Shown: positions 1 through 8,989 of the stretch, in pieces
How positions within the stretch are numbered: the first letter of the stretch is position 1
Layout: every line of letters begins with the position of its first letter
Assembly (NCBI RefSeq): GCF_001486585.1
Contig: NZ_LN909043.1
Span: 311,361-375,360 of the forward strand
Length of the DNA: 64,000 nucleotides
Direction: 5' to 3'
Source: Paenibacillus senegalimassiliensis
GTDB lineage: Bacteria; Bacillota; Bacilli; Paenibacillales; Paenibacillaceae
Program-made: the position numbers and the translations under genes
Notes under the pieces: model-generated
The model's input: only the letters and a program-made list of their open reading frames with translations
Told to the model about the DNA's origin: nothing
Databases searched by the model: none

Positions 1-1
1 T

Positions 2-103
2 CATGCTAATTATTATGAAATAGCCCATTTTTGGGAAAAAGCCCAAAATGAACATGAGAATTTCCCGCTATATGTGATATTTGGTGAAATACAGACGAAT
101 TAG
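2..103 (+). CDS. 3' end of an unknown protein (partial)
   Basis: Frame 2 is open from the window edge to a TAG at 101-103 and encodes a 33-residue C-terminus rich in aromatic and charged residues (it includes HFWEKAQNEHENFPLYVIF). The composition looks like real coding sequence. The start lies outside the window, I do not recognise the family, and no function is proposed. The stop is followed by an AGGAGG at 105-110 with no usable start after it. Confidence 0.45.
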   Translation, partial: HANYYEIAHFWEKAQNEHENFPLYVIFGEIQTN

Positions 104-118
104 CAGGAGGATTTCCCG

Positions 119-334
119 TTAGAGGTATATTGCAGCTAAGGCATCAGTATCAAAAACGGTAGCTGCACAGCCTGTATCAAATAAAACATTATGTAAAACG
201 ACGTAGCGGTCACTTTGGGTTACAGTCAAAGAAACAATAGGCAAGTAGCCACTCCAGGCTTCTTGTGGATTGTCGTATTTTGTATAACAGCCATATCCTC
301 TAGTTGACGTACATGGTTGCTGGAGCTTCCGTAT
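119..334 (-). pseudogene. Remnant of a retropepsin-like aspartic protease
   Basis: On the minus strand an open stretch of 71 codons between stops carries LPIVSLTVTQ, then VLFDTGCAATVFDTDALA. That is the N-terminal strand pattern and D-T-G active-site motif of retropepsin-like (single-domain aspartyl) proteases. No ATG start with a ribosome binding site is visible, and a TAA stops the frame about 13 residues past the DTG, so the C-terminal half of the fold is missing. I read it as a decayed or truncated gene. The family call rests on one motif plus its context, so it is moderate. Confidence 0.45.
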
Positions 335-350
335 TCATGGAAGCTTTTTT
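324..350 (+). terminator. Rho-independent terminator
   Basis: AGCTTCC and GGAAGCT form a 7-bp stem with an 8-nt loop, followed by TTTTTT. It lies ahead of the glycosyltransferase cluster and would isolate it from upstream transcription. Confidence 0.6.
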
Positions 351-493
351 GTTGTTATTTTGACCAAGAGGGCATTCGCCAATTTATCAGGCGGGCGGGT
401 AGTCGTCCATGATGCACGTGCCCCCTCAGCATATATTTATTAAGACCCAGGAAAAACGCATAGTTTGAATCCAAAAAGATAGGATGAAGAACT

Positions 494-1579
494 TTGATGA
501 AGGATGAGGAGAATCACACCGGTGATGCTTATTCAGCCGGGTACGGCGAGGGGTATCGTTATGGCGGCTGTCAGGCCGTGCTGCAGCGGGTATCTCCTGC
601 TGGCTGGCCCAGAATGAATTTGCGGGTGCTGTACGTTCCACAGGGATTCGAAGCTATTGACGAGGGAGTTAAGGAAGCACTGACGGAGCTGACGGATCAG
701 TGTATTGTAGCTTCCCCGGAGACTATGGTGCAGGAAGCGGAGCGCTATCGGCCGGATCTGGTGCTGGTCATGAATTCACTACATGTATTCCCTGCGGATC
801 ATCCCCAGCAGATGGAACGAATCCGCAGCATGGGCATTCGCACGGCCGTCTGGTTTGTCGACGACCCCTATTTTACCGACGACACGGTGGCTTTGGCTCG
901 TAGCTATGACGTTATCTTCACCCATGAGATCGAATGTGTGTCCTTGTACCGTTCCATTGGATGTGCCGAAGTGCATCATCTTCCACTGGCTGCCAATCCA
1001 AGGTTATTTCGCCCTGTACCGGCGAAGCCAGAGCACCGCTATGATGTCTGTTTTGTCGGGAATGCGTTCTGGAATCGCGTCGATTTGTTCGAGCGCTTGA
1101 GCTCCTTTCTCCAGAACCGTCGTGTCTTGATTGCAGGTTGGCATTGGGAACGCATGCCCCATTTCCAGGAATTATCGCCCTGGATTCGGCAGGGATGGCT
1201 TCCACCGGAGGAAACCGTCAGCTATTACAATGCCGCCAAGATTGTGCTGAACATTCACCGCCCAACGGAGGCGGGGCAAGACAACCGGAACGGTCGGAAT
1301 TTATCTGGCGGGTCCATCAACCCCCGAACCTATGAAATTGCCGGTTGTGGCGCATTCCAGATTACCGATGTTCGCGATGAGCTCACGTCCTACTATCGTC
1401 CCGGATATGATATTGAGACCTTCCATAACGCGGAAGAACTGGAATCGAAAATCAGCTACTACCTGGAGCATGAGGATGAACGGCGACTTATGGCCTGGCG
1501 CTCTCTCTGGACAACAAGACACGCACACACGTATACGAACCGGATTGGCCGACTTCTGGAGGCGGCGATGAGAAATTAG
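494..1579 (+). CDS. CgeB-type glycosyltransferase (spore maturation family)
   Basis: The 361-residue protein matches the CgeB/YkvP glycosyltransferase group. Its N-terminal domain has the family pattern RPDLVLVMNSLHVFP and TAVWFVDDPYFTD. The C-terminal GT-B domain has CFVGNAFWNR, a KIVLNIHRP strand and a GGSINPRTYEIAGCGAFQ segment that would bind the sugar nucleotide. CgeB proteins act on the spore surface in Bacillus; the sugar used here is unknown. It starts at TTG 494 or ATG 497 (MMKDEE) with only a weak AGGA upstream. It is the first gene of a same-strand cluster and is 30 bp from a paralogue. The short N-terminal Gly/Tyr-rich stretch (GYGEGYRYGG) recurs in degenerate form in the next gene. 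Confidence 0.8.
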   Translation: MMKDEENHTGDAYSAGYGEGYRYGGCQAVLQRVSPAGWPRMNLRVLYVPQGFEAIDEGVKEALTELTDQCIVASPETMVQEAERYRPDLVLVMNSLHVFPADHPQQMERIRSMGIRTAVWFVDDPYFTDDTVALARSYDVIFTHEIECVSLYRSIGCAEVHHLPLAANPRLFRPVPAKPEHRYDVCFVGNAFWNRVDLFERLSSFLQNRRVLIAGWHWERMPHFQELSPWIRQGWLPPEETVSYYNAAKIVLNIHRPTEAGQDNRNGRNLSGGSINPRTYEIAGCGAFQITDVRDELTSYYRPGYDIETFHNAEELESKISYYLEHEDERRLMAWRSLWTTRHAHTYTNRIGRLLEAAMRN

Positions 1580-1608
1580 CTTGGGACTTATAAAAAAGGA
1601 GTGACATT

Positions 1609-2730
1609 ATGCTCACAGAGCAAGCGGCAGTACATGTCAATCAAGTGTTGACTTCGGCGGATAGAGGGAGAGCAGACGGACTGGTAGCCGGATTTGATGA
1701 GGGATATCTCAGAGGCAGGGCTAATGTGATCGTAAATCGGGAACGTCCCGCATTTCCGGTTCGGCAGAAGCGAGTGTTGTACGTAGGATCGGGTAAGGGC
1801 TTTCCCTACTCTCCGATCGATGAAGCCATTACCACCACGTTGCGAGACTTAACATCCGAACTGATTGTTGCTACGCCTAGCGATTCCATCCCGCAATTAG
1901 CGGCATTGCATACGCCCGATCTTGTGCTGGCTCTCGATGGTCTGGAATTACCGACGGACTACATCGATGCAGTACGGGCAATGGGAATTCCCACAGCTAT
2001 CTGGTTCACCGACGATCCTTATTATACAGATATGACGGTTGCCATAAGCCCGCACTATGACTATGTATTTACGCTGGAACGCAATTGTCTCGAACCTTAC
2101 CGGGCAGCGGGCTCCCCCAATGTGCATTATTTGCCTTTTGCCGCCTATACAGACCATTACCGCCCTACACTGATTCAATCACCGATTCGGCGGAACCTAG
2201 GGTTTATTGGCTCCGCGTATTGGAACAGAGTTCATTTTCTGCGTCCAGTCATGCCTGCATTGGCGGAGCAAGGGTTGATGATTAACGGAATCTGGTGGGA
2301 TCGTTTGCCGGAATTCTCTCAATATGCCGATCGGATCGAGCTTGGCAAATGGATGGGGCCGGTAGAGACGGCGGAGGTTTATAGCGGAACCAAAATTGTG
2401 CTTAACCTTCACCGTTCTCCGTTTGAGGAAGACGTTAACCACAACGGGGCGGGGATTCTGGCAGCATCACCTAACCCGAGAACGTTTGAAATCTCAGCAT
2501 GCGCAACGCTGCAATTGGTGGATGCGCGGGATGATTTGGCAACCTTCTATACTCCGGGCGTGGAGATTGAGACCTTCTCGACAGCGGACGAATTAGTGGA
2601 TAAGGTGCGGTTCTATCTGACCCATGAGAAAGAGAGACGGGAAATTGCGCTGCGGGCACTTGACCGGACCCTTCGGGATCATACCTATGCCAACCGGTTG
2701 AATGACATGCTGACGGTGATCTTTGGATAA
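1609..2730 (+). CDS. CgeB-type glycosyltransferase, paralogue of the preceding gene
   Basis: This 373-residue protein shares its layout with the gene before it: TPDLVLALDGLELP, AIWFTDDPYYTDM, then the C-terminal GT-B half with GFIGSAYWNRV, KIVLNLHRS and SPNPRTFEISACATLQLVDARDD. It starts at ATG 1609 behind a strong AAGGAGTGA. The two tandem copies probably arose by duplication and may add successive sugars to the same glycan. The family assignment is firm; donor and acceptor are not known. Confidence 0.8.
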   Translation: MLTEQAAVHVNQVLTSADRGRADGLVAGFDEGYLRGRANVIVNRERPAFPVRQKRVLYVGSGKGFPYSPIDEAITTTLRDLTSELIVATPSDSIPQLAALHTPDLVLALDGLELPTDYIDAVRAMGIPTAIWFTDDPYYTDMTVAISPHYDYVFTLERNCLEPYRAAGSPNVHYLPFAAYTDHYRPTLIQSPIRRNLGFIGSAYWNRVHFLRPVMPALAEQGLMINGIWWDRLPEFSQYADRIELGKWMGPVETAEVYSGTKIVLNLHRSPFEEDVNHNGAGILAASPNPRTFEISACATLQLVDARDDLATFYTPGVEIETFSTADELVDKVRFYLTHEKERREIALRALDRTLRDHTYANRLNDMLTVIFG

Positions 2731-2820
2731 CGGAATTCCCCCATTAAGCCGGACTGAGGCATGAGCTGGTTTGTGGGGGAGCCGTCTGCTCACATCAATC
2801 AAGCGAAGGAGAGGGCGAGG

Positions 2821-4320
2821 GTGCCGGGGAAGAGAAAATTGCTGTTGTTCTCGCATGTTTGCAATATCAGGAATGTAACAGGGGCCGAGAAGCTGCTGCT
2901 CTTCTGTGCCAGGAAGCTACAGGCCCACTACGATTGCACGATCGTGGTTCCCCGGCAGGGGAGCCTGACCGTGCTGGCAAAGCGTTATGGAATACGTACG
3001 ATCATTTGCGATAACGGACTGCTCTACGGAATGTGCTCCCCGCATGCGGGATTGTCAGGTCTCGCCTCGGCTGTAGCCTGGAGCGAACCGGTTCGGCGCA
3101 CGGTTGATTTGCTCTCCGGGGAGCGTCCGGATCTGGTGCTGGTGAATACCAGTGTGAACGTCTCCCCGGCGATCGCGGCCAAGCAGCTTGGCATTCCCGT
3201 GGTCTGGCAGATTACCGAGGTCATCGCGCAGAACGATTATACGGCCGAGGCAGTCAGCATTATTGATCGGTACAGCGACCTCATCATCGGCATTTCCCAG
3301 GCGGTACTAAATCCGTTCCGGGGAAGTACGGCGGAGAACAAGACGATGCTGCTGTACCCCTCCTGGAACCCGGAGGATGTCCACCCGGAGGCGTGGCCCT
3401 CCCAACGGCAACATAAGCGGGGATTATGGAAGGTGAAGCCGGCGGAGCGGCTGGTAGGCTATATCTCCTCGTACCTGATTCCGGAGAAGGGGGCCGATCA
3501 TTTTCTGCGAGCGGCGCTAACGTTGGCGGATTCATTCAGTGATACAAAATTTGTGATGATCGGCGCTGAAATTCACCATGAATTTTACCGCAGTTTGCAG
3601 GATATGGCTGCGGCTTCTCCTTATCGGGACCGATTCATATTCGCTAACTTCGAGGATCAGATTGAGGCTGTATTTGCTGCACTGGACCTGGTCATCGTCC
3701 CGGCCATTGCTCCAGAAGGCTTTGGACTAACGGCGCTGGAAGGGATGTTCTTCGGCAAGCCGGTTGTGGCCTACGCTTCGGGAGGGTTGAAGGAGATTCT
3801 GGAGGCAACGGGCAATGCCCCTTATTTGGCAGCGACCCGTGATTCGGAGGAACTTGCGTCCAGAGCAGCGCAGTTATTATCTTCGCCAGGACTGGCGGAA
3901 GAGGTTGGACAGAGCAACCGGATTCAGTCCGAGGCGGCCTTTGGGCCATCCGCTTATGAAGGCAGATTACTCGGATTAGTAGAGCGAATGAATGGCTTGC
4001 ACGGTAGCGTTGTTCCGTTACCTGAACGGCAAGAACCCCCGTTAGATGAACTGGGGCTTCGCGCTATTGAATCGGGAGCCAAAGAATCTGCGGGCAATAA
4101 TCGTACCTTATCGGGCAAGGGGAGCCGGCGTAGCAGGAGCTTCAAGCGACGGAGAGCCTTGAAGAAGCAGCGCCGAGGCAAGGGCAGTGTGCAGCGGGGG
4201 ATAACGGCCCGCCGCAAACGAAGCCGGAAAGGAACGGAGCGGCATGCGGCTCGGCGGCGCAGGTCTTCCAGTATAGCATCCAGACGTAGAAGCAAGCGTC
4301 ATAAGTCTGCAAGGAGATGA
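2821..4320 (+). CDS. GT4 family glycosyltransferase with a long Arg/Lys-rich tail
   Basis: The 499-residue GT-B enzyme starts with KLLLFSHVCNIRNVTGAEKLL, the usual GT4 N-terminal strand and Gly loop. It carries PEGFGLTALEGMFFGKPVVA, the E-x7-E retaining-transferase motif. I place the start at GTG 2821, behind AAGGAG at 2806-2811, rather than at the in-frame ATG 2761, which has no ribosome binding site. After the catalytic domain (about residues 1-410) comes a tail of about 70 residues, almost only Arg, Lys, Ser and Gly (for example RRSRSFKRRRALKKQRRGK). That is unusual for a transferase. It could anchor the enzyme to an acidic partner or spore layer; this is inference. Confidence 0.75.
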   Translation: MPGKRKLLLFSHVCNIRNVTGAEKLLLFCARKLQAHYDCTIVVPRQGSLTVLAKRYGIRTIICDNGLLYGMCSPHAGLSGLASAVAWSEPVRRTVDLLSGERPDLVLVNTSVNVSPAIAAKQLGIPVVWQITEVIAQNDYTAEAVSIIDRYSDLIIGISQAVLNPFRGSTAENKTMLLYPSWNPEDVHPEAWPSQRQHKRGLWKVKPAERLVGYISSYLIPEKGADHFLRAALTLADSFSDTKFVMIGAEIHHEFYRSLQDMAAASPYRDRFIFANFEDQIEAVFAALDLVIVPAIAPEGFGLTALEGMFFGKPVVAYASGGLKEILEATGNAPYLAATRDSEELASRAAQLLSSPGLAEEVGQSNRIQSEAAFGPSAYEGRLLGLVERMNGLHGSVVPLPERQEPPLDELGLRAIESGAKESAGNNRTLSGKGSRRSRSFKRRRALKKQRRGKGSVQRGITARRKRSRKGTERHAARRRRSSSIASRRRSKRHKSARR

Positions 4321-4324
4321 GAAT

Positions 4325-5416
4325 GTGAAGATCATGACGATACTCGGGACTCGGCCGGAGATCATCCGGTTAAGCCTGATCATACCTTTGCTTGACCAGT
4401 GGGCCGACAAGCACATCCTGGTCCATACGGGACAGAACTTTACGGCCAGCCTGAGTGATGTCTTTTTTCAGGACTTGGGCCTGAGACAGCCCGACTATGT
4501 GTTTCAAGACCATAAAACAACCCTGGGCACCCAGCTTTCGGCTATGTTTGCTCAGATGGAGCAACTTCTGGATCAGGAGCGACCGGACCGGGTGCTGCTG
4601 CTGGGGGATACCAACAGCGCGTTATGCGCAGTTCTGGCTGAACGGCTGGGGTATCCTGTCATCCATATGGAAGCGGGCAATCGCTGCTTTGACCTCGATG
4701 TTCCGGAGGAGAAGAACCGGAAGATTATTGATGCCGTGTCCACGATTAACATGCCATACACCCCCCAAAGCAAACAGCATTTGATTGCCGAGGGTGTGCC
4801 GGGACGACGTATCGTGCTAACGGGCAATCCCATTTATGAAGTCATGCAACATTATGATTCTCAGGTAGAGGCTAGCGACATTTTGACGCGTCTGGGCCTG
4901 AGCGAGCGAGCCTATTATCTGGTTACCGCCCACCGGGCAGAGAACGTGGATCGGCCAGAGTCGCTGCATGCCATTATGGAAGGGCTGAACAAGGTGGCAG
5001 AGGCCTCTTCGCTACGGATGATTTGCAGTATTCATCCCCGTACCCGGTCGCGCATTGAACGGGATTTGAAGCTGAAGATGCATCCCCTTGTAGAATTTTA
5101 TGAGCCCTTTGGATTTTTTGATTTTGTGAAGCTGGAGAAGCATGCTCTCTGTGCGTTGACGGACAGCGGCACGGTGCAGGAGGAATGCTGCATTATGCAT
5201 GTTCCCACAGTTACCATCCGCCGGACTACGGAGCGCCCGGAGACGGTGGATTGCGGCAGTAACGTCGTATCTGGCGTAAATGCAGAGGCCATTGCAGCTA
5301 CAGCCAAAATGATGGCAGGAATGGAACGCTCATGGCCGTATCCTGACGGCTATCTGGAGAAGAAGGTTTCGGAAAAGGTGGTCAAATTCGTACTTGGAGG
5401 GAAACTGAATGTTTAA
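4325..5416 (+). CDS. wecB: UDP-N-acetylglucosamine 2-epimerase (non-hydrolysing, WecB/CapG/FnlC family)
   Basis: The 363-residue protein begins MKIMTILGTRPEIIR, the signature of WecB-type 2-epimerases, and keeps GDTNSAL, HMEAGNR, GNPIYE, TAHRAENVD and TDSGTVQEE. The GTG start at 4325 follows AAGGAGATGAGAA. WecB interconverts UDP-GlcNAc and UDP-ManNAc. Homologues next to a CapE/FnlA-type dehydratase and a reductase instead epimerise C2 of 6-deoxy sugars, giving UDP-L-FucNAc or UDP-L-QuiNAc. Because this gene overlaps such a dehydratase (start 5409) and is followed by an RmlD-like reductase, the deoxysugar role is more likely. The substrate cannot be read from sequence alone. Confidence 0.85.
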   Translation: MKIMTILGTRPEIIRLSLIIPLLDQWADKHILVHTGQNFTASLSDVFFQDLGLRQPDYVFQDHKTTLGTQLSAMFAQMEQLLDQERPDRVLLLGDTNSALCAVLAERLGYPVIHMEAGNRCFDLDVPEEKNRKIIDAVSTINMPYTPQSKQHLIAEGVPGRRIVLTGNPIYEVMQHYDSQVEASDILTRLGLSERAYYLVTAHRAENVDRPESLHAIMEGLNKVAEASSLRMICSIHPRTRSRIERDLKLKMHPLVEFYEPFGFFDFVKLEKHALCALTDSGTVQEECCIMHVPTVTIRRTTERPETVDCGSNVVSGVNAEAIAATAKMMAGMERSWPYPDGYLEKKVSEKVVKFVLGGKLNV

Positions 5417-6395
5417 AGACCAAGTCATTCTCGTGACCGGGGGAACGGGCTCATGGGGCCATGAGCTCATTCGGCAATTGCTGCCTCAGCAGCCGAAGGA
5501 AATCATCGTATATTCTCGCGGCGAAGCGGCTCAGGTAGCCATGAGCCGTGCCTTTGACGATAAGCGGCTGACCTTCCGTATTGGAGATATCCGCGATAAA
5601 GAAGCGCTGACTGCGGCTTGCCGTCATGTAGATATCGTCTATCACCTTGCCGCTTTGAAGCATGTCCCTGTTTGCGAGGAGCAGCCTGGCGAGGCCTTGA
5701 AGACCAATGTGGTGGGCACGCAAAATGTTATTGAAGCTGCGATTGAGAACAAGGTGAAGAAGGTTCTGTACATCTCTACCGACAAGGCTGCCAATCCATC
5801 CAACTTCTACGGCATGACGAAGGCCATTGGGGAGAAGCTGATTGTGTATGCCAATCTGATTCAGGAAGAAACGAGATTTGTATGCGTTCGGGGCGGCAAT
5901 GTCCTTGGAACCAACGGCAGTGTTATTCACTTATTCAAGCAGCAAATTCGGGAAAGACGCCAAGTTTCAATTACGGATATGGAAATGACGCGTTTCTTCT
6001 TCACAATGCCCGAGGCTATCCAACTGTTGTTCAAAGCCTCACGGGAGAGCGTCGGCGGTGAAATCTTTGTGATGCTGATGCCAACGTGCCGAATTGTCGA
6101 TCTGGCCCAGGTCATCATCGAAGAGTCCGGAGTACCCGGGGTATCTATGGTAGAGTTCGGCGTCCGCCCGGGAGAAAGAATTCACGAGTTGCTGCTCAGC
6201 GAATATGAAAGCCGGACGACCGTGGTCTATGATGATGAATATTTGGTCATTCTCCCTGCGCTGGAGATCGCCGGCTTGCAGGAACGTTATGGCGACCTGC
6301 CTGGCGTGACCTTCGGTGAGTTAAGTTCCGAGCATCATCTGATGGATAAGGAAGCGATCCGCGGCCTGTTGGCCAGAGGAGGGTTCCTTTCATGA
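5409..6395 (+). CDS. UDP-GlcNAc 4,6-dehydratase (CapE/FnlA/WbjB type)
   Basis: This 328-residue extended short-chain dehydrogenase has the Rossmann motif TGGTGSWG, AALKHVPVCE, the STDKAANPSNFYGMTK segment with the Tyr-x-x-x-Lys pair, and GVRPGERIHELL. This pattern belongs to the inverting 4,6-dehydratases that turn UDP-GlcNAc into a 4-keto-6-deoxy-L-sugar. ATG 5409 lies 8 bp inside the end of the 2-epimerase, and its stop overlaps the next start as ATGA, so the three are translationally coupled. A paralogue of equal length lies at 11914-12900. Confidence 0.85.
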   Translation: MFKDQVILVTGGTGSWGHELIRQLLPQQPKEIIVYSRGEAAQVAMSRAFDDKRLTFRIGDIRDKEALTAACRHVDIVYHLAALKHVPVCEEQPGEALKTNVVGTQNVIEAAIENKVKKVLYISTDKAANPSNFYGMTKAIGEKLIVYANLIQEETRFVCVRGGNVLGTNGSVIHLFKQQIRERRQVSITDMEMTRFFFTMPEAIQLLFKASRESVGGEIFVMLMPTCRIVDLAQVIIEESGVPGVSMVEFGVRPGERIHELLLSEYESRTTVVYDDEYLVILPALEIAGLQERYGDLPGVTFGELSSEHHLMDKEAIRGLLARGGFLS

Positions 6396-7222
6396 AAATA
6401 CTGATCCTCGGGGGCGCCGGCATGGCCGGCCATGTCCTCGTTCGATATTTCCGCGAGCAAGGAAAACATCAGGTCTTCTACACTTCCCGAGATTCGGGAG
6501 ATGCCGAATCCTTGATCCTGGATGTGACGGATACCGTGGCCGTGGATTATGCCGTTCAGGTGGTTCGTCCCCAGATCATTATCAACGCCGTCGGGGTTCT
6601 CAATCAGTTCGCTGAGCAGGACAAAATCGCAGCTTACCATATTAATGGCTTCCTGCCCCATCGATTACGTCATTTGGCCGACAAGACAGGAGCCAGGCTG
6701 ATTCACATTAGCACCGATTGTGTGTTCAGTGGAGCTCGCGGACATTACCGTGAGGATGATCCGCCTGATGGAACTTCTATGTATGCGGTGACCAAAATGC
6801 TGGGCGAAGTCCATGATCAGGGACATTTGACCATTCGCACATCTATCATTGGCCCGGAAATTCGCGGACATGGCATTGGCTTATTCCATTGGTTCATGAG
6901 TCAGGAGGGGAAAGTCTCCGGTTATCGGCGCGTTCCCTGGAACGGTGTAACCACCCTGCAACTGGCCAAGGCTATAGATCAATTGATGGACCAGCCGGTA
7001 TCCGGGTTGATTCACCTCGCTCATCCAGAGATTGTGAGCAAATATGAAATGCTTCAGCTCTTCAAGGAGATTTGGGGTAAAACAAATGTGGAAATTGAGC
7101 CGGAGGATGGTCCTTCTCTAGACCGGACACTGGTGAATACGCGGACCGATGCCGCCGTTCCGCTCCCTTCCTTCCGCCATATGCTGGAGGAAATGGCGGG
7201 TTGGATGAATCAGCATGGCTGA
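6392..7222 (+). CDS. RmlD-like sugar-nucleotide 4-keto reductase
   Basis: The 276-residue short-chain dehydrogenase begins MKILILGGAGMAGHVLVRYF and has INAVGVLNQF, ISTDCVFSG and SMYAVTKMLGE (Tyr-x-x-x-Lys), all typical of dTDP-4-dehydrorhamnose reductase (RmlD) relatives. It lacks the extra C-terminal cupin domain of the CapF/FnlB reductases used for UDP-L-FucNAc. By family knowledge, an RmlD-like partner (as WbvR) fits UDP-L-RhaNAc/L-QuiNAc production better. It overlaps the dehydratase stop by ATGA and the next gene by 8 bp. Confidence 0.75.
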   Translation: MKILILGGAGMAGHVLVRYFREQGKHQVFYTSRDSGDAESLILDVTDTVAVDYAVQVVRPQIIINAVGVLNQFAEQDKIAAYHINGFLPHRLRHLADKTGARLIHISTDCVFSGARGHYREDDPPDGTSMYAVTKMLGEVHDQGHLTIRTSIIGPEIRGHGIGLFHWFMSQEGKVSGYRRVPWNGVTTLQLAKAIDQLMDQPVSGLIHLAHPEIVSKYEMLQLFKEIWGKTNVEIEPEDGPSLDRTLVNTRTDAAVPLPSFRHMLEEMAGWMNQHG

Positions 7223-8153
7223 TCAAGCTACTATTCTGATTACCGGAGCGGCAGGATTCACCGGACAACATGCTTGCCGCTGGTTTGCGGCCCAGGGATA
7301 CCGGGTCTTCGCCTCAGTTCGAAGCGAAGCCGGACTTCCCGGCGGTTCCGGTGTTAGCTATTACCCATGCGATCTGACCGATAAGCGGCAGGTCAGGGAG
7401 ATGATATACAAGCTTCGGCCTGAATATGTTCTTCATCTTGGTGGGAAAAATTCAGTACCTGCTTCCTGGGACCATCCACTCCTGTACGTGGAGAGCAACT
7501 TGATGACTACGCTGCATGTGCTTGATGGCTTGCATGCTGCCGGACTGGAGCACACTCGCGTGCTGGTAGCTGGCTCGCGGCTCAAATTTGGACTAGGCAA
7601 TCAGGGCGCTGCCACGCACCCTTACGGGCTGAGTAAGGCGCTGCAAGAAGCAGCAGCGTTGGCTTGGGGAGAACTGTTTGGGCTCCACGTGATGGTTGCG
7701 GAGCCAGGGAACCTGATTGGTACAGGGCCTTCGACAGGGGTCTGTTCCTTGTTGGCCCGCTACATTGCCGGGATTGAGCGTGGAGAGGAGCTTCCTCCCT
7801 TCAAGCTGACAAAAGGGGATGAACGGCGGGACTTTCTGGATGTGCGAGATGCAGTGAATGCCTATGAGATTTTGCTCACCCAGGGCATTCCCGGCAAGAT
7901 CTATCCAGTATGCTCTGGTCAGGAACACAGCCTGTCGGAACTGGCTGAAGTCTATGCCAAGCTGACACCCGCGACGCTGGATCTTCGCGTCTCACAGCCT
8001 GCCTTGAAGAGTCCCGTGTCTGCATCTGGATCAGCATCAACCGTTGTTCCGCAATCTCTGTGGGACATGGGGTGGGAGGCGGCTTATTCCTGGGAACAGT
8101 CCCTGACGGATATACTGAACGATTGCCGTGAGGAAGGGAGAGCTAGGTCATGA
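7215..8153 (+). CDS. NAD-dependent epimerase/reductase, GDP-6-deoxy-4-keto-mannose reductase (RMD)-like
   Basis: A 312-residue extended short-chain dehydrogenase with ILITGAAGFTGQH, YVLHLGGKNSVPASWDHP, YGLSKALQE (catalytic Tyr-x-x-x-Lys) and the RRDFLDVRDAVNAYEIL segment shared by RMD and GDP-mannose dehydratase relatives. RMD reduces a 4-keto-6-deoxy nucleotide sugar to D-rhamnose. No GDP-mannose 4,6-dehydratase is present in the window, so it may act on another 4-keto sugar such as the dehydratase product made by its neighbours. It is coupled to the flanking genes by short overlaps. Confidence 0.7.
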   Translation: MADQATILITGAAGFTGQHACRWFAAQGYRVFASVRSEAGLPGGSGVSYYPCDLTDKRQVREMIYKLRPEYVLHLGGKNSVPASWDHPLLYVESNLMTTLHVLDGLHAAGLEHTRVLVAGSRLKFGLGNQGAATHPYGLSKALQEAAALAWGELFGLHVMVAEPGNLIGTGPSTGVCSLLARYIAGIERGEELPPFKLTKGDERRDFLDVRDAVNAYEILLTQGIPGKIYPVCSGQEHSLSELAEVYAKLTPATLDLRVSQPALKSPVSASGSASTVVPQSLWDMGWEAAYSWEQSLTDILNDCREEGRARS

Positions 8154-8860
8154 ATCCGAGAGTAAGCATCATCATTCCGTTCTATAACTGTCCTTATATT
8201 GAGCAAGCCGTTCAAAGTGCGTTGGATCAGAGTTATACAAATATCGAGGTCATTGTCGTGGACGATGGCTCGACTCAGCATGCAGAGCGCCTGGCTCCAT
8301 ACCGGAGTCATATTTACTATCTGGGCAAAGCCAATGGCGGAACTGCCTCGGCCCTGAACCACGGCATCCGCCATGCCTCAGGCGATTATGTTGCCTGGCT
8401 TAGCTCGGATGATAAGTTTCATCCTGACAAAGTTGCCGTTCAGCTTCAATTCATGCAAGCGCGAGGTGCGGCTATTTCTCATACCAACTTCAGTTATATC
8501 GACGAACATAGTCAGGTGACCCAGCATGGAGCGGGAATGCCCCCTATGGAATTAAATGTCTTGCTCCACACGTTTCTTGGCGGTAATCCCGTGAATGGCT
8601 GTACGGTGATGATGCATCGCAGTCTGGTGCAGCAAGTAGGGATCTTCGATGAACAGTTGCCGTACACCCATGATTATGACTTATGGCACCGGGTGCTGTT
8701 ATCTCGCACTGCCTTCCCCTATGTTGAAATTCCGCTTACTTTCTATCGGAAGCATGGAGGCATGGGGACCTTACGCCACCAGAGTGCTATTTCCGCAGAA
8801 ATTCAATTCCTCCAGGATCGCTACAGAGCGGCCTTAACCCATCTCATCGCTACCTCCTAA
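8150..8860 (+). CDS. GT2 family glycosyltransferase
   Basis: The 236-residue single-domain GT-A transferase opens with RVSIIIPFYNCPYIEQAVQSAL and has IEVIVVDDGST, the SSDDK metal-binding motif (DxD equivalent) and a later DYDLWHRV acceptor-side motif. The start overlaps the previous stop as ATGA. It would act in the cytosol on a soluble nucleotide sugar. No membrane helices are evident, and the linkage formed is unknown. Confidence 0.8.
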   Translation: MNPRVSIIIPFYNCPYIEQAVQSALDQSYTNIEVIVVDDGSTQHAERLAPYRSHIYYLGKANGGTASALNHGIRHASGDYVAWLSSDDKFHPDKVAVQLQFMQARGAAISHTNFSYIDEHSQVTQHGAGMPPMELNVLLHTFLGGNPVNGCTVMMHRSLVQQVGIFDEQLPYTHDYDLWHRVLLSRTAFPYVEIPLTFYRKHGGMGTLRHQSAISAEIQFLQDRYRAALTHLIATS

Positions 8861-8989
8861 AGTCCATGAAGCAGGTCATTTGTACCCGAATAGCAGAAAA
8901 TGAGCAGTTACCTTGAGGAAGTTGTCTATACGAAACACGCTCTTCAACCATAACCTGAAATAGATTACAAGAAGGTGGTGAATGAAGAG

